A stretch of DNA of 64,000 nucleotides from the NCBI GenBank assembly GCA_028826165.1, contig JAPDFW010000054.1:121001-185000 (forward strand). Direction: 5' to 3'. The position numbers and the translations under genes were made by a program. The notes under the pieces were generated by a model. That model had not been told where the DNA came from. It saw nothing but the letters and a program-made list of their open reading frames with translations, and ran no database searches. Source of the stretch: Anaeramoeba ignava. Its lineage: Eukaryota; Metamonada; Anaeramoebidae. Shown here piece by piece: positions 37,259 through 48,179 of the stretch (its first letter is position 1; each line of letters starts with the position of its first letter).

Positions 37259-40200
37259 ATGAATCAAAATCAAAATCAAATTCAATTCCAAATTAAAAAA
37301 TTTAATAAATTCTTAATAAATCAAGCAAATAAACAAATTGGTTTAATGTTTGGAAATGAAGAAACTTCAGATTTTCAAATTTATTGCGGAAAAGATAAAA
37401 TTTTAATTCCTTGTCATAAATCAATTTTAGAAGCTCGTTCAAAATATTTTATGATAAATAGAAAAGAAAACAAATTTAATTCAATTTATTTTAATAATTT
37501 TAGTTCTGAAATTGTTAAACCAATTATTAAATTTTTTTATAATGGAAAATTTAAATTTGATAAACAAAAATTTGATGAATATTTTAAATTTGCAAATGAA
37601 ATTAAATTAAAAGAAATTAAAATCAAAATTGAACTTGAAATTCAATCAATTTTTAATATTCAAAATATTTTGGAAATTTATTTCAAATCTCAAAAAATTA
37701 ATTCAAAAAATCTTTCTCAAAATTGTGAAAAATTTATTTTCCAAAATATTCAATTTATCATTTCAAATCCAAATTTTGATAAATATTTAAATCAAAATCA
37801 AAATCAAATTTACAATTTTATTGGGTTAATTTCTTTAAATCAAAATATTTCAAATAAACTTCAAATTATTCAACAAATTAAACAAAAATTAAACCAAAAT
37901 AATCAAAAAGAAAAAGAAAAAGAAAATATTGAAATTGAAATTGAAAATTCTTTTTCAAATTTATTAAATCAAATTTCACAAACAAAATCAATTAATCAAT
38001 TTCAAATTCAACAAATCAAAAATACATCAATTTCCCAAATTCAAAATAATATTGTTTTCTTAAATTCAAATATTGAAGAATTTGAACAAGAAAATAAAAA
38101 AACAAAATCTCAAATTTATCAACTTGATAATAAACAAAGTAAAATCCAAGAAACAAATTTTGAGAAACAAAAAGAAAAAGAAGAATTGGAAAAAATTAAA
38201 AACCAAATTCAAGAAATTCAAGAAGAATATCAAAAATGGAAAAAAGAAATTCAAGAAAAATTTCAACAATTAATTCAAAATGATGAAAAAATGAAAAAAG
38301 ATTTACAAGAATTTAATAAAATTATTACTAATTTGAAAGAATTATTTGAACAAAATAGAAAACAATATTTAGAAAATTTTCAAAAAAAAATTCAAGAAAT
38401 TCAAAATCAATTCAAAAAAAGAAAGAATATAAACTTTGGAAGAAATTGATAAAAAATATCAAGAATTAATAAATTTTCCCAAATCAAAAACAGAAGAAGA
38501 TTTAAAATCATTTGAAGAAAGAATTCAACAATTTAAAAATGAATTTGAAACAGACACAAAAAAAGAAATTGAAGAAATTGAAGAATTTAAACAATTTATT
38601 CAACAAAACAGAAACGAAAATGAAAATGAAAATGAAAATGAGAATTTAGAAAAAATTGATAAAATAATTCAAAAAATAAAAAATAGAATTAAATTTAAAA
38701 AAAATAAATATTTAGAAAAAATTGAAAAGAAAATTCAAGAAATTGAAATTCAAAATAAAAATAAAAATTTAAATGAAATTGAAAAAATGATTCAAGAATT
38801 TAATAATGAAATTGAAAAAAGAAAAAATGAATTTTATTCAAAAATTGATCAAGAAAACAAAAATATTCAAAATGAAATTGAAAATCAAAAATTCAAAACC
38901 AAAGAAAAAATTCTTCAATCATCAAGAAAAACAAAAAATTTTTTACAAGAACTTTCAAATAAAATTCAACAACAAAATCAAAGTAAATCAAAATACAAAA
39001 ACAAAAAGGAAATTAAATTAAATTAAATTATTTTTTTTTAAAAAAAGGAAAAACAAAAGAATTAATTGAAATTGATATTCCTTTTATTATTAAAGCAATG
39101 AATAATTTCCCTAAAAATAAAAATATTCAATTTAAAGGATGTGGAGCTTTAGGGAATATTGCTGTTAATAAAGGTAAATTAAAATTAAAATTCCAAATGA
39201 ATAAATAAATTAAAAAAATTATTTTAATCAATTATTTATTATTAATAATTAATCAAAAATTAATCAATTTTATTTTAAATAAAAATAAAAATAAAAATAA
39301 AAATAGAAAATCAAATTAAAATAAGAAATTTAAATGGAATTGAACCTATTATTAAATCAATGAATAATTTCCAAAATAATCAAGATATTCAAAAAAATGG
39401 ATGTGGAGCTTTAGGGAATATTGCTGCTAATAATAAGGTAAATTAAAATTAAAATACCAAATGAATAAATAAATTAAAAATATTATTTTAATCAATTATT
39501 TATTATTAATAATTAATCAAAAATTAATCAATTTTATTTTAAATAAAAATAAAAATAAAAATAAAAATAAAAATAGAAAATAAAATTGAAATAAGAAATT
39601 TAAATGGAATTGAAACTATTATTAAATCAATGAATAATTTCCAAAATAATCAAGATATTCAAAAACATGGATGTAGAGCTTTATGGAATATTGCTGTTAA
39701 TAATGAAGGTAAATTAAAATTAAAATTCCAAATGAATAAATAAATTAAAAATATTATTTTAATCAATTATTTATTATTAATAATTAATCAAAAATTAATC
39801 AATTTTATTTTAAATAAAAATAAAAATAAAAATAAAAATAGAAAATCAAATTGAAATAAGAAATTTAAATGGAATTGATCCTATTATTAAATCAATGAAT
39901 AATTACCAAAATAATCAAGATATTCAAGAATATGGATGTTTAGCTTTAGGGAATATTGCTGTTAATAAAGGTAAATTAAAATTAAAATACTAAATGAATA
40001 AATAAATTAAAAATATTATTTTAATCAATTATTTATTATTAATAATTAATCAAAAATTAATCAATTTTATTTTAAATAAAAATAAAAATTAAAAATAAAA
40101 ATAGAAAATAAAATTGAAATAAGAAATTTAAATGGAATTGAACCTATTATTAAATCAATGAATAATTTCCAAAATAATCAAGATATTCAAAAACATGGAT

Positions 40201-42628
40201 GTAGAACTTTAGGGAATATTGCTTTTAATAAAGGTAAATTAAAATTAAAATTCCAAATGAATAAATAAATTAAAAATATTATTTTAATCAATTATTTATT
40301 ATTAATAATTAATCAAAAATTAATCAATTTTAATTTATTTTCCAAAATAAAAATAAAAATCAAAATCAAAATAGAAAATCAAATTGAAATAAGAAATTTA
40401 AAAGGAATTGAACCTATTATTAAATCAATGAATAATTTCCAAAATAATCAATTTATTCAAAAACATGGATGTAGAGCTTTAGGGAATATTGCTTTAATAA
40501 TGAAGGTAAATTAAAATTAAAATACCAAATGAATAAATAAATTAAAAAAATTATTTTAATCAATTATTTATTATTAATAATTAATCAAAAATTAATCAAT
40601 TTTATTTTAAATAAAAATAAAAATAAAAATAAAAATAGAAAATCAAATTAAAATAAGAAATTTAAAAGGAATTGAAACTATTATTAAATCAATGAATAAT
40701 TTCCAAAATAATCAAGATATTCAAAAATATGGATGTAGAGCTTTAGGGAATATTGCTAATAATGAAGGTAAATTAAAATTAAAATTCCAAATGAATAAAT
40801 AAATTAAAAAAATTATTTTAATCAATTATTTATTATTAATAATTAATCAAAAATTAATCAATTTTATTTTAAATAAAAATAAAAATAAAAATAAAAATAA
40901 AAATAGAAAATCAAATTGAAATAAGAAATTTAAATGGAATTGAACCTATTATTAAATCAATGAATAATTTCCCAAATAATCAATTTATTCAAAAACAAGG
41001 ATGTTGAGCTTTAGGGAATATTGCTGTTATTAATGATGGTAAATTAAAATTAAAATTCCAAATGAATAAATAAATTAAAAATATTATTTTAATCAATTAT
41101 TTATTATTAATAATTAATCAAAAATTAATCAATTTTATTTTAAATAAAAATAAAAATAAAAATAAAAATAGAAAATCAAATTGAAATAAGAAATTTAAAT
41201 GGAATTGAAACTATTATTAAATCAATGAATAATTTCCAAAATAATCAAGATATTCAAAAAATATGGATGTGGAGCTTTATTGAATATTGCTTTTAATAAT
41301 GAAGGTAAATTAAAATTAAAATTCCAAATGAATAAATAAATTAAAAATATTATTTTAATCAATTATTTATTATTAATAATTAATCAAAAATTAATCAATT
41401 TTATTTTAAATAAAAATAAAAATAAAAATAAAAATAAAAATAGAAAATCAAAATTGAAATAAGAAATTTAAATGGAATTGAACCTATTATTAAATCAATG
41501 AATAATTTCCAAAATAATCAATTTATTCAAAAACAAGGATGTGGAGCTTTAGGGAATATTGCTGTTAATAATAAAGGTAAATTAAAATTAAAATTCCAAA
41601 TGAATAAATAAATTAAAAATATTATTTTAATCAATTATTTATTATTAATAATTAATCAAAAATTAATCAATTTTATTTTAAATAAAAATAAAAATAAAAA
41701 TAAAAATAGAAAATAAAATTGAAATAAGAAATTTAAATGGAATTGAACCTATTATTAAATCAATGAATAATTTCCCAAATAATCAAGATATTCAAAAACA
41801 AGGATGTTGGGCTTTAAATAATCTATCTTTTAATAAAGGTAAATTAAAATTAAAATTCCAAATGAATAAATAAATTAAAAATATTATTTTAATCAATTAT
41901 TTATTATTAATAATTAATCAAAAATTAATCAATTTTATTTTAAATAAAAATAAAAATAAAAATAAAAATAAAAATAGAAAATCAAATTGAAATAAGAAAT
42001 TTAAATGGAATTGAAACTATTATTAAATCAATGAATAATTTCCAAAATAATCAATTTATTCAAAAACAAGGATGTAGAGCTTTAGGGAATATTGCTTTTA
42101 ATAATGAAGGTAAATTAAAATTAAAATTCCAAATGAATAAATAAATTAAAAATATTATTTTAATCAATTATTTATTATTAATAATTAATCAAAAATTAAT
42201 CAATTTTATTTTAAATAAAAATAAAAATAAAAATAGAAAATAAAATTGAAATAAGAAATTTAAATGGAATTGAAACTATTATTAAATCAATGAATAATTT
42301 CCAAAATAATCAAGATATTCAAAATAAGGATGTTTAGCTTTAGGGAATATTGCTTTTAATAATAGAGGTAAATTAAAATTAAAATTTCAAATGAATAAAT
42401 TAAAAATATTATTTTAATCAATTATTTATTATTAATAATTAATCAAAAATTAATCAATTTTATTTTAAATAAAAATAAAAATAAAAATAAAAATAGAAAA
42501 TAAAATTGAAATAAGAAATTTAAATGGAATTGAAACTATTATTAAATCAATGAATAATTTCCAAAATAATCAAGATATTCAAAAACAAGGATGTAGAGCT
42601 TTAGGGAATATTGCTGTTAATAATGAAG
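37259..42628 (+). CDS. BTB - coiled coil - armadillo-repeat protein with tandem exon array (frame interrupted)
   Basis: Exon 1 starts at 37259. A BTB/POZ domain spans about residues 25-115 (SDFQIYCGKDKILIPCHKSI, LEARSKYF, KPIIKFFYNGKF), followed by a BACK-like helical part and a long Lys/Glu/Gln coiled coil. At 38432-38438 the frame must move +1 (from ...KRKNIN to LEEIDKKYQEL), after which the coiled coil continues to a GTAAAT donor at 38983. The next exon (39048-39173) joins in phase 1 and begins armadillo-like repeats: NGIEPIIKSMNNF, QDIQK.GC.ALGNIA and ENQIKIRNL. At least 13 further exon-intron cassettes repeat this one module. BTB-ARM proteins commonly act as scaffolds or Cul3 adaptors; the role here is unknown. 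Intact cassette exons are 126-132 nt and phase 1 to phase 1. Six cassettes carry indels or a stop, so straight splicing of all exons would truncate the protein. Confidence 0.6.
39048..42628 (+). repeat. Tandem array of 14 exon-intron cassettes, each one armadillo repeat
   Basis: Exons: 39048-39173, 39307-39437, 39577-39708, 39842-39970, 40105-40233, 40375-40505, 40639-40767, 40907-41038, 41172-41304, 41444-41576, 41710-41838, 41978-42109, 42237-42367 and 42497-42628. Period is 259-272 bp. Every exon is preceded by AAAATAG and followed by GTAAATTAAAATTAAAAT. The introns (about 127-141 bp) are almost identical, down to the phrase TCAATTATTTATTATTAATA and a closing AAAATAAAAATAG. Intact by frame: exons 1, 3, 4, 5, 7, 11, 12, 14. 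Broken: exon 2 (131 nt), 6 (131), 8 (TGA at 41005), 9 (133), 10 (133), 13 (131). Variation between copies sits at a few codons (EP/ET, D/F before IQ, K/E, H/N/Q/Y, G/R/L/W after GC, A/V/F/N near the end). Confidence 0.9.
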
Positions 42629-44022
42629 GTAAATTAAAATTAAAATTCCAAATGAATAAATAAATTAAAAATATTATTTTAATCAATTATTTATTATTAA
42701 TAATTAATCAAAAATTAATCAATTTTATTTTTAAATAAAAATAAAAATAAAAACAAAAATAAAAATCAAAATAAAAATAAAAAAAAATTTAAAATGGAAT
42801 TAAAAAATTAAATCAATGAATAATTCCAAAAAATGAAGAAATTCAAAAATTTAAATGAAATTTTGAATTAAAATTATTAAATTTTCAAAATGAATAATCA
42901 ATTATTATTTCAATCAATTATTTATTAATAATTAATCAAAAATTAAATTAATCAATTTTATTTTAAATAAAAATAAAAATAATAAAATAGAAATAATAAA
43001 ATTGAAATAAAAAAAATTTAAATGGAATTGAAATTATTAATTAAATGAATAAATTCCCAAAAATAAAATAAAAATTGTAAAAATTAAAATCAAAAATTAA
43101 AAAAAATAAAAATGAATAAATAAATAAAAAAATAGAAAAAAAGGTAAATTCAATTTTATTTAAAAATAAAAAAAAAATAAAAATAACTAAATGAATAAAT
43201 AAATTAAAAATTATTTTTAAATCAATTTAAAAATTCCAAAAAAAAAAAAAATAAAATTCAAAAATAAATGGTAAAAAATTTCAAAAATTTTAAATCAAAA
43301 ATAAAATTAAATAAAAATAGAAAATAAAATTAGAAAAAATAAAGAAATTTAAATGGAATTCAATAAATTAATAAATCATTTCAAAAAATCAAATTTCCCA
43401 AAAATGGGCTTTAAAAAAATTTCCCAAACCAATATTCAAAAATAAATTCTTTTCCAACCCAACCAATGCAAATTGGGCAATCAATCAATTATTAAAATCA
43501 ATAATTTCAATCAAATTATCAATTAAAAAAATAAATCACTAAATCAATTAAAAATCAAAAATTAATCAATTTTTAATCAATATAAATATCAATTAAAATC
43601 AAAACCAATAAATCAATTAATTCAATTTTCTTAAAAATCAATCAAAAAAAAATTAAAAATAGAAAATAAAAAAAATCAATTAATAAATCAATAAAAATCA
43701 ATCAATCCAAAAATAAATTCCAAAATTAATCAAAATCAATTCAAAAATCAATCAAATCAATTAATTTAAAAAAAATAAATAAAATTTAAAATCAATCAAT
43801 AAATCAATATTAAATCAATACCATTAAATCAATAAATCAATCAATCAATCAATTAATCAATCAATCAATAAATCAATAAATCAAAATCAAAATCAAAATC
43901 AAAAATAAGTGGAAAAAGTGAAAAAAAATTTTCTTTTTCTTTGAAAAAAATTAATCAAAAAAAAAATCAATCAAAAAAATATCAAAAAAAAATTTCAAAA
44001 AAAGAAAAGAAAGTAAAAAAAA
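42629..44022 (+). repeat. Decayed 3' end of the cassette array and AATCAAT-rich spacer
   Basis: After the last good cassette the same words recur in worn form: TTTAAAATGGAATT and AAATCAATGAATAATTCC near 42788, TTTAAATGGAATTG near 43017, and AAATTTAAATGGAATTCAA with GGGCTTT near 43345-43415. No usable frame remains. From 43430 to 43900 the DNA is AATCAAT/AAATCAAT-rich without coding signals. It ends at the 3' side of the convergent Rh gene. Confidence 0.75.
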
Positions 44023-47000
44023 TTATTTGATTTCTGCTTCCAAAACCCATTCATCTCCAACAACATTGCCTTTGTGATCTCTTGGAATACCAAGACTGTC
44101 GATAGTAGTTTCTTCAAAATCATCAGGAACATGCCAATATTCAGAATCATTTAATGGTTGAGTATTTCTGAATGTAATTTCATTAATTATTAATCCTGTT
44201 AAATATCCTGATATTAATGCTATTAAAAGTGTTATTCCCATTGCTGCAAGTTGTGCTCCATATTGAACATCTCCTCTTGGGAAGAATTCATGATAATGAT
44301 CTTTATATGGTTCTTTATCTTCATCAGCTAATCCTGCTCCAAATGCTGAGGCAAATCCTCCAATAATTCCAGGAATAGCATGGAAACTTTTTTATCCGAT
44401 TTTAATTTTAAATTCAAAATGAATTTTGATTATGATTTTCATTTTAATTTTAATTTTAATTATAATTTTAATTATAATTTTAATTTTAATTTTAATTTTA
44501 ATTTTAATTTTAATTTTAATTTTAATTTTAATTTTAATTTTAATTTTAATTTTAATTTTAATTTTAATTTTAATTTTAATTTTAATTATAATTTTAATTT
44601 TAAAATTTAATATTAATTTTAATTTTAATTTTTAATTTTAATTAAATTTTAATTATAATTTTAATTTTAATTTTTAATTTTAATTTTTTTTCCAAATTTT
44701 TATTTTTTAATTTTTAAAAATTTAAGACTTTTTAATTTTTATTTTAATTTTAATTTTAAACATTTTAATTTTAATTTTAATTTTAATTTTTTTTTTAATT
44801 TTAATTTTAATTTTAATTTTGATTTTAATTTTAATTTTAATTTTTAATTTTAATTTTAATTTTATTTAATTTTAAATTTAATTTTAATTTTAATTTTAAT
44901 TTTGATTTTAATTTTAATTTTAATTTTAATTTTAATTTAAATTTGATTTAATTTTAATTTTGAAATTTTTAATTTTAATTTTAATTTTAATTTAAATTTT
45001 TAATTTTAATTTTAATTTTAATTTTTAATTTTAATTTTAATTTTAATTTAAATTTTAATTTTTAATTTTTAATTTCCATTTTAAATTTTAATTTTAATTT
45101 TAAATTTTAATTTTAATTTTAATTTTAAATTTTAATTTTTAATTTTAATTTTAATTTTTAATTTTAATTTTAATTATAATTTTAATTTTAATTTTTAATT
45201 TTAATTTTAATTTTAATTTTATATTAATTTTAATTTTGATTTTAATTTTGATTTTAATTTTAATTTTAATTTAAATTTTAATTTTAAATTTAATTTTAAT
45301 TTTAATTTTAATTATAATTTTAATTTTAATATTAATTTTAAATTTTAATTTTAATTTTAATTTTAATTTTAATTTTAATATTATTTTAATATTAATTTTA
45401 ATTTTAATTTTACAATAAAATTCTTCGAATTTGTTCTCCTCCATAAAATACTCGAAACGATTTTGTTAAAATTGCAGATAAGAAAGAAGTTAATGCACCA
45501 GCAATAATTCCACAAATCATTGAACCAACTAAAGACATTTTCAAATGCGAACTAATTTTTCAAAAAAGTAGAATAAAATAAAGCATTGAATTTTAATTTT
45601 AATTTTAATTTTAATTTTAATTTGAATTTTAATTTTAATTTTAATTTAAATTTAATTTTAAATTTAATTTTAATTTTCATTTTTAATTTTAATTCTAATT
45701 TTAATTTTAATTTTAATTTTTTTTTTAATTTTAATTTTAAAATTTTAATTTTGATTTTTTTTAATTTTAATTTTTTTTCATTTTTAATTTTTTAATTTTA
45801 ATTTAAATTTTTTAATTTTAATTTTAAATTTTAATTTTAATTTTAATTTTAATTTTAATTTTAATTTTAATTTTAAATTTTAAATTTAATTTTAATTTTA
45901 ATTTTAATTTTAATTTTAATTTTGATTTTAATTTTAATTTTAATTTTAAATTTAAATTTTAATTTTAATTTTAATTTTAATTTTAATTTTAATTTTAATT
46001 TTAATTTTAATTTTAATTTTAATTTTAAATTTTAATTTTAATTTTAAATCTAATATTAATTTGAATTTTAATTTTAATTTAAATTTTAATTTTAATTTTA
46101 ATTTTAATTTTGATTTTAATTCTGATTTTAATTATATTACGCAGCAGCAATAGCAATACCACCAGTCAAAGTAGCATTTCTAATTTCTCTCATATGAAAC
46201 TTTCCTCTTACACCAATAGAAACAGCAAAAGCAGCAATAACGGAAGAAGAAATAGCCATAATAGTATTAAGTAAAGAACGGAATTGAAATCCAGTTGGAG
46301 AGAACATAGCATTAAAGCTAGGCCAAGCAATCCAAAGCCACATTGTTCCAAAAATTGAAAATATATCAGAATTATATCTTGATTTTATATCAGGATGTTT
46401 TTTGATATCTTTTCTTGATCCTAATCCTAATGTTACTGCATATCCAAATATTCCTGCAAATTCATGTAAATATATTGATCCTCCCATGTCAAATGCTTGT
46501 AGTTTGAAAATGTTGATGTAATAGTTTAATTGATAAAAGAAAATTTCTATAAATATTATCATTAAGATTTGAGTTGGTTGTGTTGTTCCAAGAAATGCTC
46601 TAAAACACAGATTTTAATTTTAATTTTAATTTTAATTTTAATTTTAATTTTAATTTTGATTTTTAATTTTAATTTTAAATTTTAATTTTAATTTTAATTT
46701 TAATTTTAATTTTAATTTTAATTTTAATTTTAATTTTAATTTTAATTTTAATTTTAATTTTAATTTTAATTTTAATTTTAATTTTAATTTTAATTTAATT
46801 TTAATTTTAATTTTAATTTTGATTTTAATTTTAATTTTAATTTTTAATTTTATTTTTAATTTTAATTTTAATTTTAATTTTAATTTTAATTTTAATTTTA
46901 ATTTTAATTTTTAATTTTAATTTTAATTTTAATTTTAATTTTAATTTTAATTTTAATTATAATTTTAATTTTAATAATTTTAATTTTTTAATTTTTAATT

Positions 47001-47999
47001 TTAATTTTAAATTTTAATTTTATTTTTTTAATTTTTAAATGAATTTTAATTTTAATTTTAATTTTAATTTTAATTTTAATTTAAATTTTAATTTTTTTTA
47101 ATTTAGTACTTTTGAATTTTAATTTTAATTTTTAATTTTTAATTTTAATTTTAATTTTAATTTTAATTTTAATTTTAATTTTAATTTTAATTTTTATTTA
47201 ATTTAAATTTTTAATTTTAATTTTTTAATTTTAATTTTAATTTTAAATTTTAATTTTAATTTAATAAATGAATTTTAATTTTAATATTAATTTTGATATT
47301 AAATTTAATTTTAATTTTAATTCTAATTTTATTTTAATTTAATAAATGAATTTTAATTTTTATTCTAATTCTAATTTTAATTTTAATTTTAATTTTAATT
47401 CTAATTCTAATTTAATTTTAATTTTGATTTTAATTTGAATTTTAATTTGAATTTGAAAGTAAATTTTTTTTTCCTTTTTCAAATTAAATTTAAATAAGAA
47501 CAAAATTTTTTTTTCCAATTAAAAATTAAAAGAAAAAAAGAAAAAAAGAAAAAAAAATAAAAAGAAAAAGAAGAAAAAGAAGAAAAAGAAAAGAATACCC
47601 AAAAGAAATTAAAGCACATAAACTTCCATAAATACCGCGACCAAGAGTTTCAATATCAAGTTTAAATTTACCAAAAATATCAATATGCATTTGATAAAAA
47701 AAAGCATAAACAAGCAAATTCCATTGAAAAGCAAAAGCAACTAAAAGAAAAGAAAAACCTGAAGCAGAATAGCAATAATTTCTCAAATAAACCAAAAGAA
47801 ATCCAAAACCCATTAGTGCAAGAACTGTTGTGTCTGAAAAGAATGTGAAATATTTTTCCACTCGAGGATCGTTTTCCGTTGTTTCTGGATAATAAGAAGA
47901 ATCATAATCAAACCAAAATCCAAATGCAAAAAATATTCCAATTTCAAAAATTAATAAAAATGTTATAAAAGATGAACTGTATCGGTTTTTTTTTATCAT
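44023..47999 (-). CDS. Rh-type ammonium/ammonia channel
   Basis: Four exons on the minus strand: 47999-47599, 46599-46141, 45551-45414 and 44386-44023. They join in phase 2 each time, giving 453 residues with about 11-12 membrane helices. Rh-family marks: VLALMGFGFLLVYLRNY near the N-terminus; GSLCALISFGAFLGTTQPTQ across the first join; AFDMGGSIYLHEFAGIFG with the first pore His; WLWIAWPSFN; ATLTGGIAIAAA; and FFHAIPGIIGG across the last join with the second pore His. Both twin histidines that line the ammonia pathway are kept, so an active channel is likely. The C-terminus (YWHVPDDFEE) corresponds to the YWEMPE segment of animal Rh proteins. All three introns are TTTTAA-type repeat arrays. 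The gene is divergent from the ATPase at 50740 across a 2.7-kb repeat-filled intergenic region. Confidence 0.93.
44387..45413 (-). repeat. Rh intron 3: (TTTTAA)n array
   Basis: 1.03 kb of TTTTAA hexamers (plus strand) with scattered TTTTTAA, TTTAAA and TTTTGA variants. It begins GTAAAA and ends AAAAG on the minus strand. The long FNFNFN or ILILIL frames in it are products of the hexamer and not genes. Confidence 0.9.
45552..46140 (-). repeat. Rh intron 2: (TTTTAA)n array
   Basis: 589 bp (GTAATA...TTAG on the minus strand), dominated by TTTTAA hexamers. It is the same repeat type as the other two introns of this gene, and it differs from the repeats in neighbouring genes. Confidence 0.9.
46600..47598 (-). 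repeat. Rh intron 1: (TTTTAA)n array plus A/G-rich tract
   Basis: 999 bp (GTATTC...TTTTAG on the minus strand). The 5' end (plus 47525-47598) is a pyrimidine-rich tract in the transcript sense, and the rest is TTTTAA repeats (about 46610-47450). Confidence 0.9.
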
Positions 48000-48179
48000 T
48001 TTTTTTCTTTAATAATAATTATTAATAATTGATAATTGAAAATTTTTGTTTTTCTTTGTGTTTTTTTTTTGGGAATGAAAGAAGAAAGAAATGAAAAAAA
48101 AAATGATAAAAAAAATTTTTTTTTTTTTTTATAAATTTTTTTTTAATTAAAAAGAAAAAAGGAAATCAAATTAACGTTT

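Noticed and set aside
41005-41007. Stop-codon reassignment (TGA read as Trp) suggested by the TGT-TGA-GCT in cassette 8
   Set aside because: Other genes here end at TGA, TAA and TAG at the expected places, and intact exons use TGG for Trp. A single TGA in one copy is better explained by mutation.
39048-42628. CRISPR-like array
   Set aside because: The repeats are splice cassettes with coding exons. Unit length, the near-identity of both parts and the eukaryotic context rule out repeat-spacer structure.
44380-47300. Long plus-strand frames of FNFNFN or ILILIL through the TTTTAA arrays
   Set aside because: They are products of a stop-free hexamer, lie inside introns of the minus-strand Rh gene and have no non-repeat sequence.
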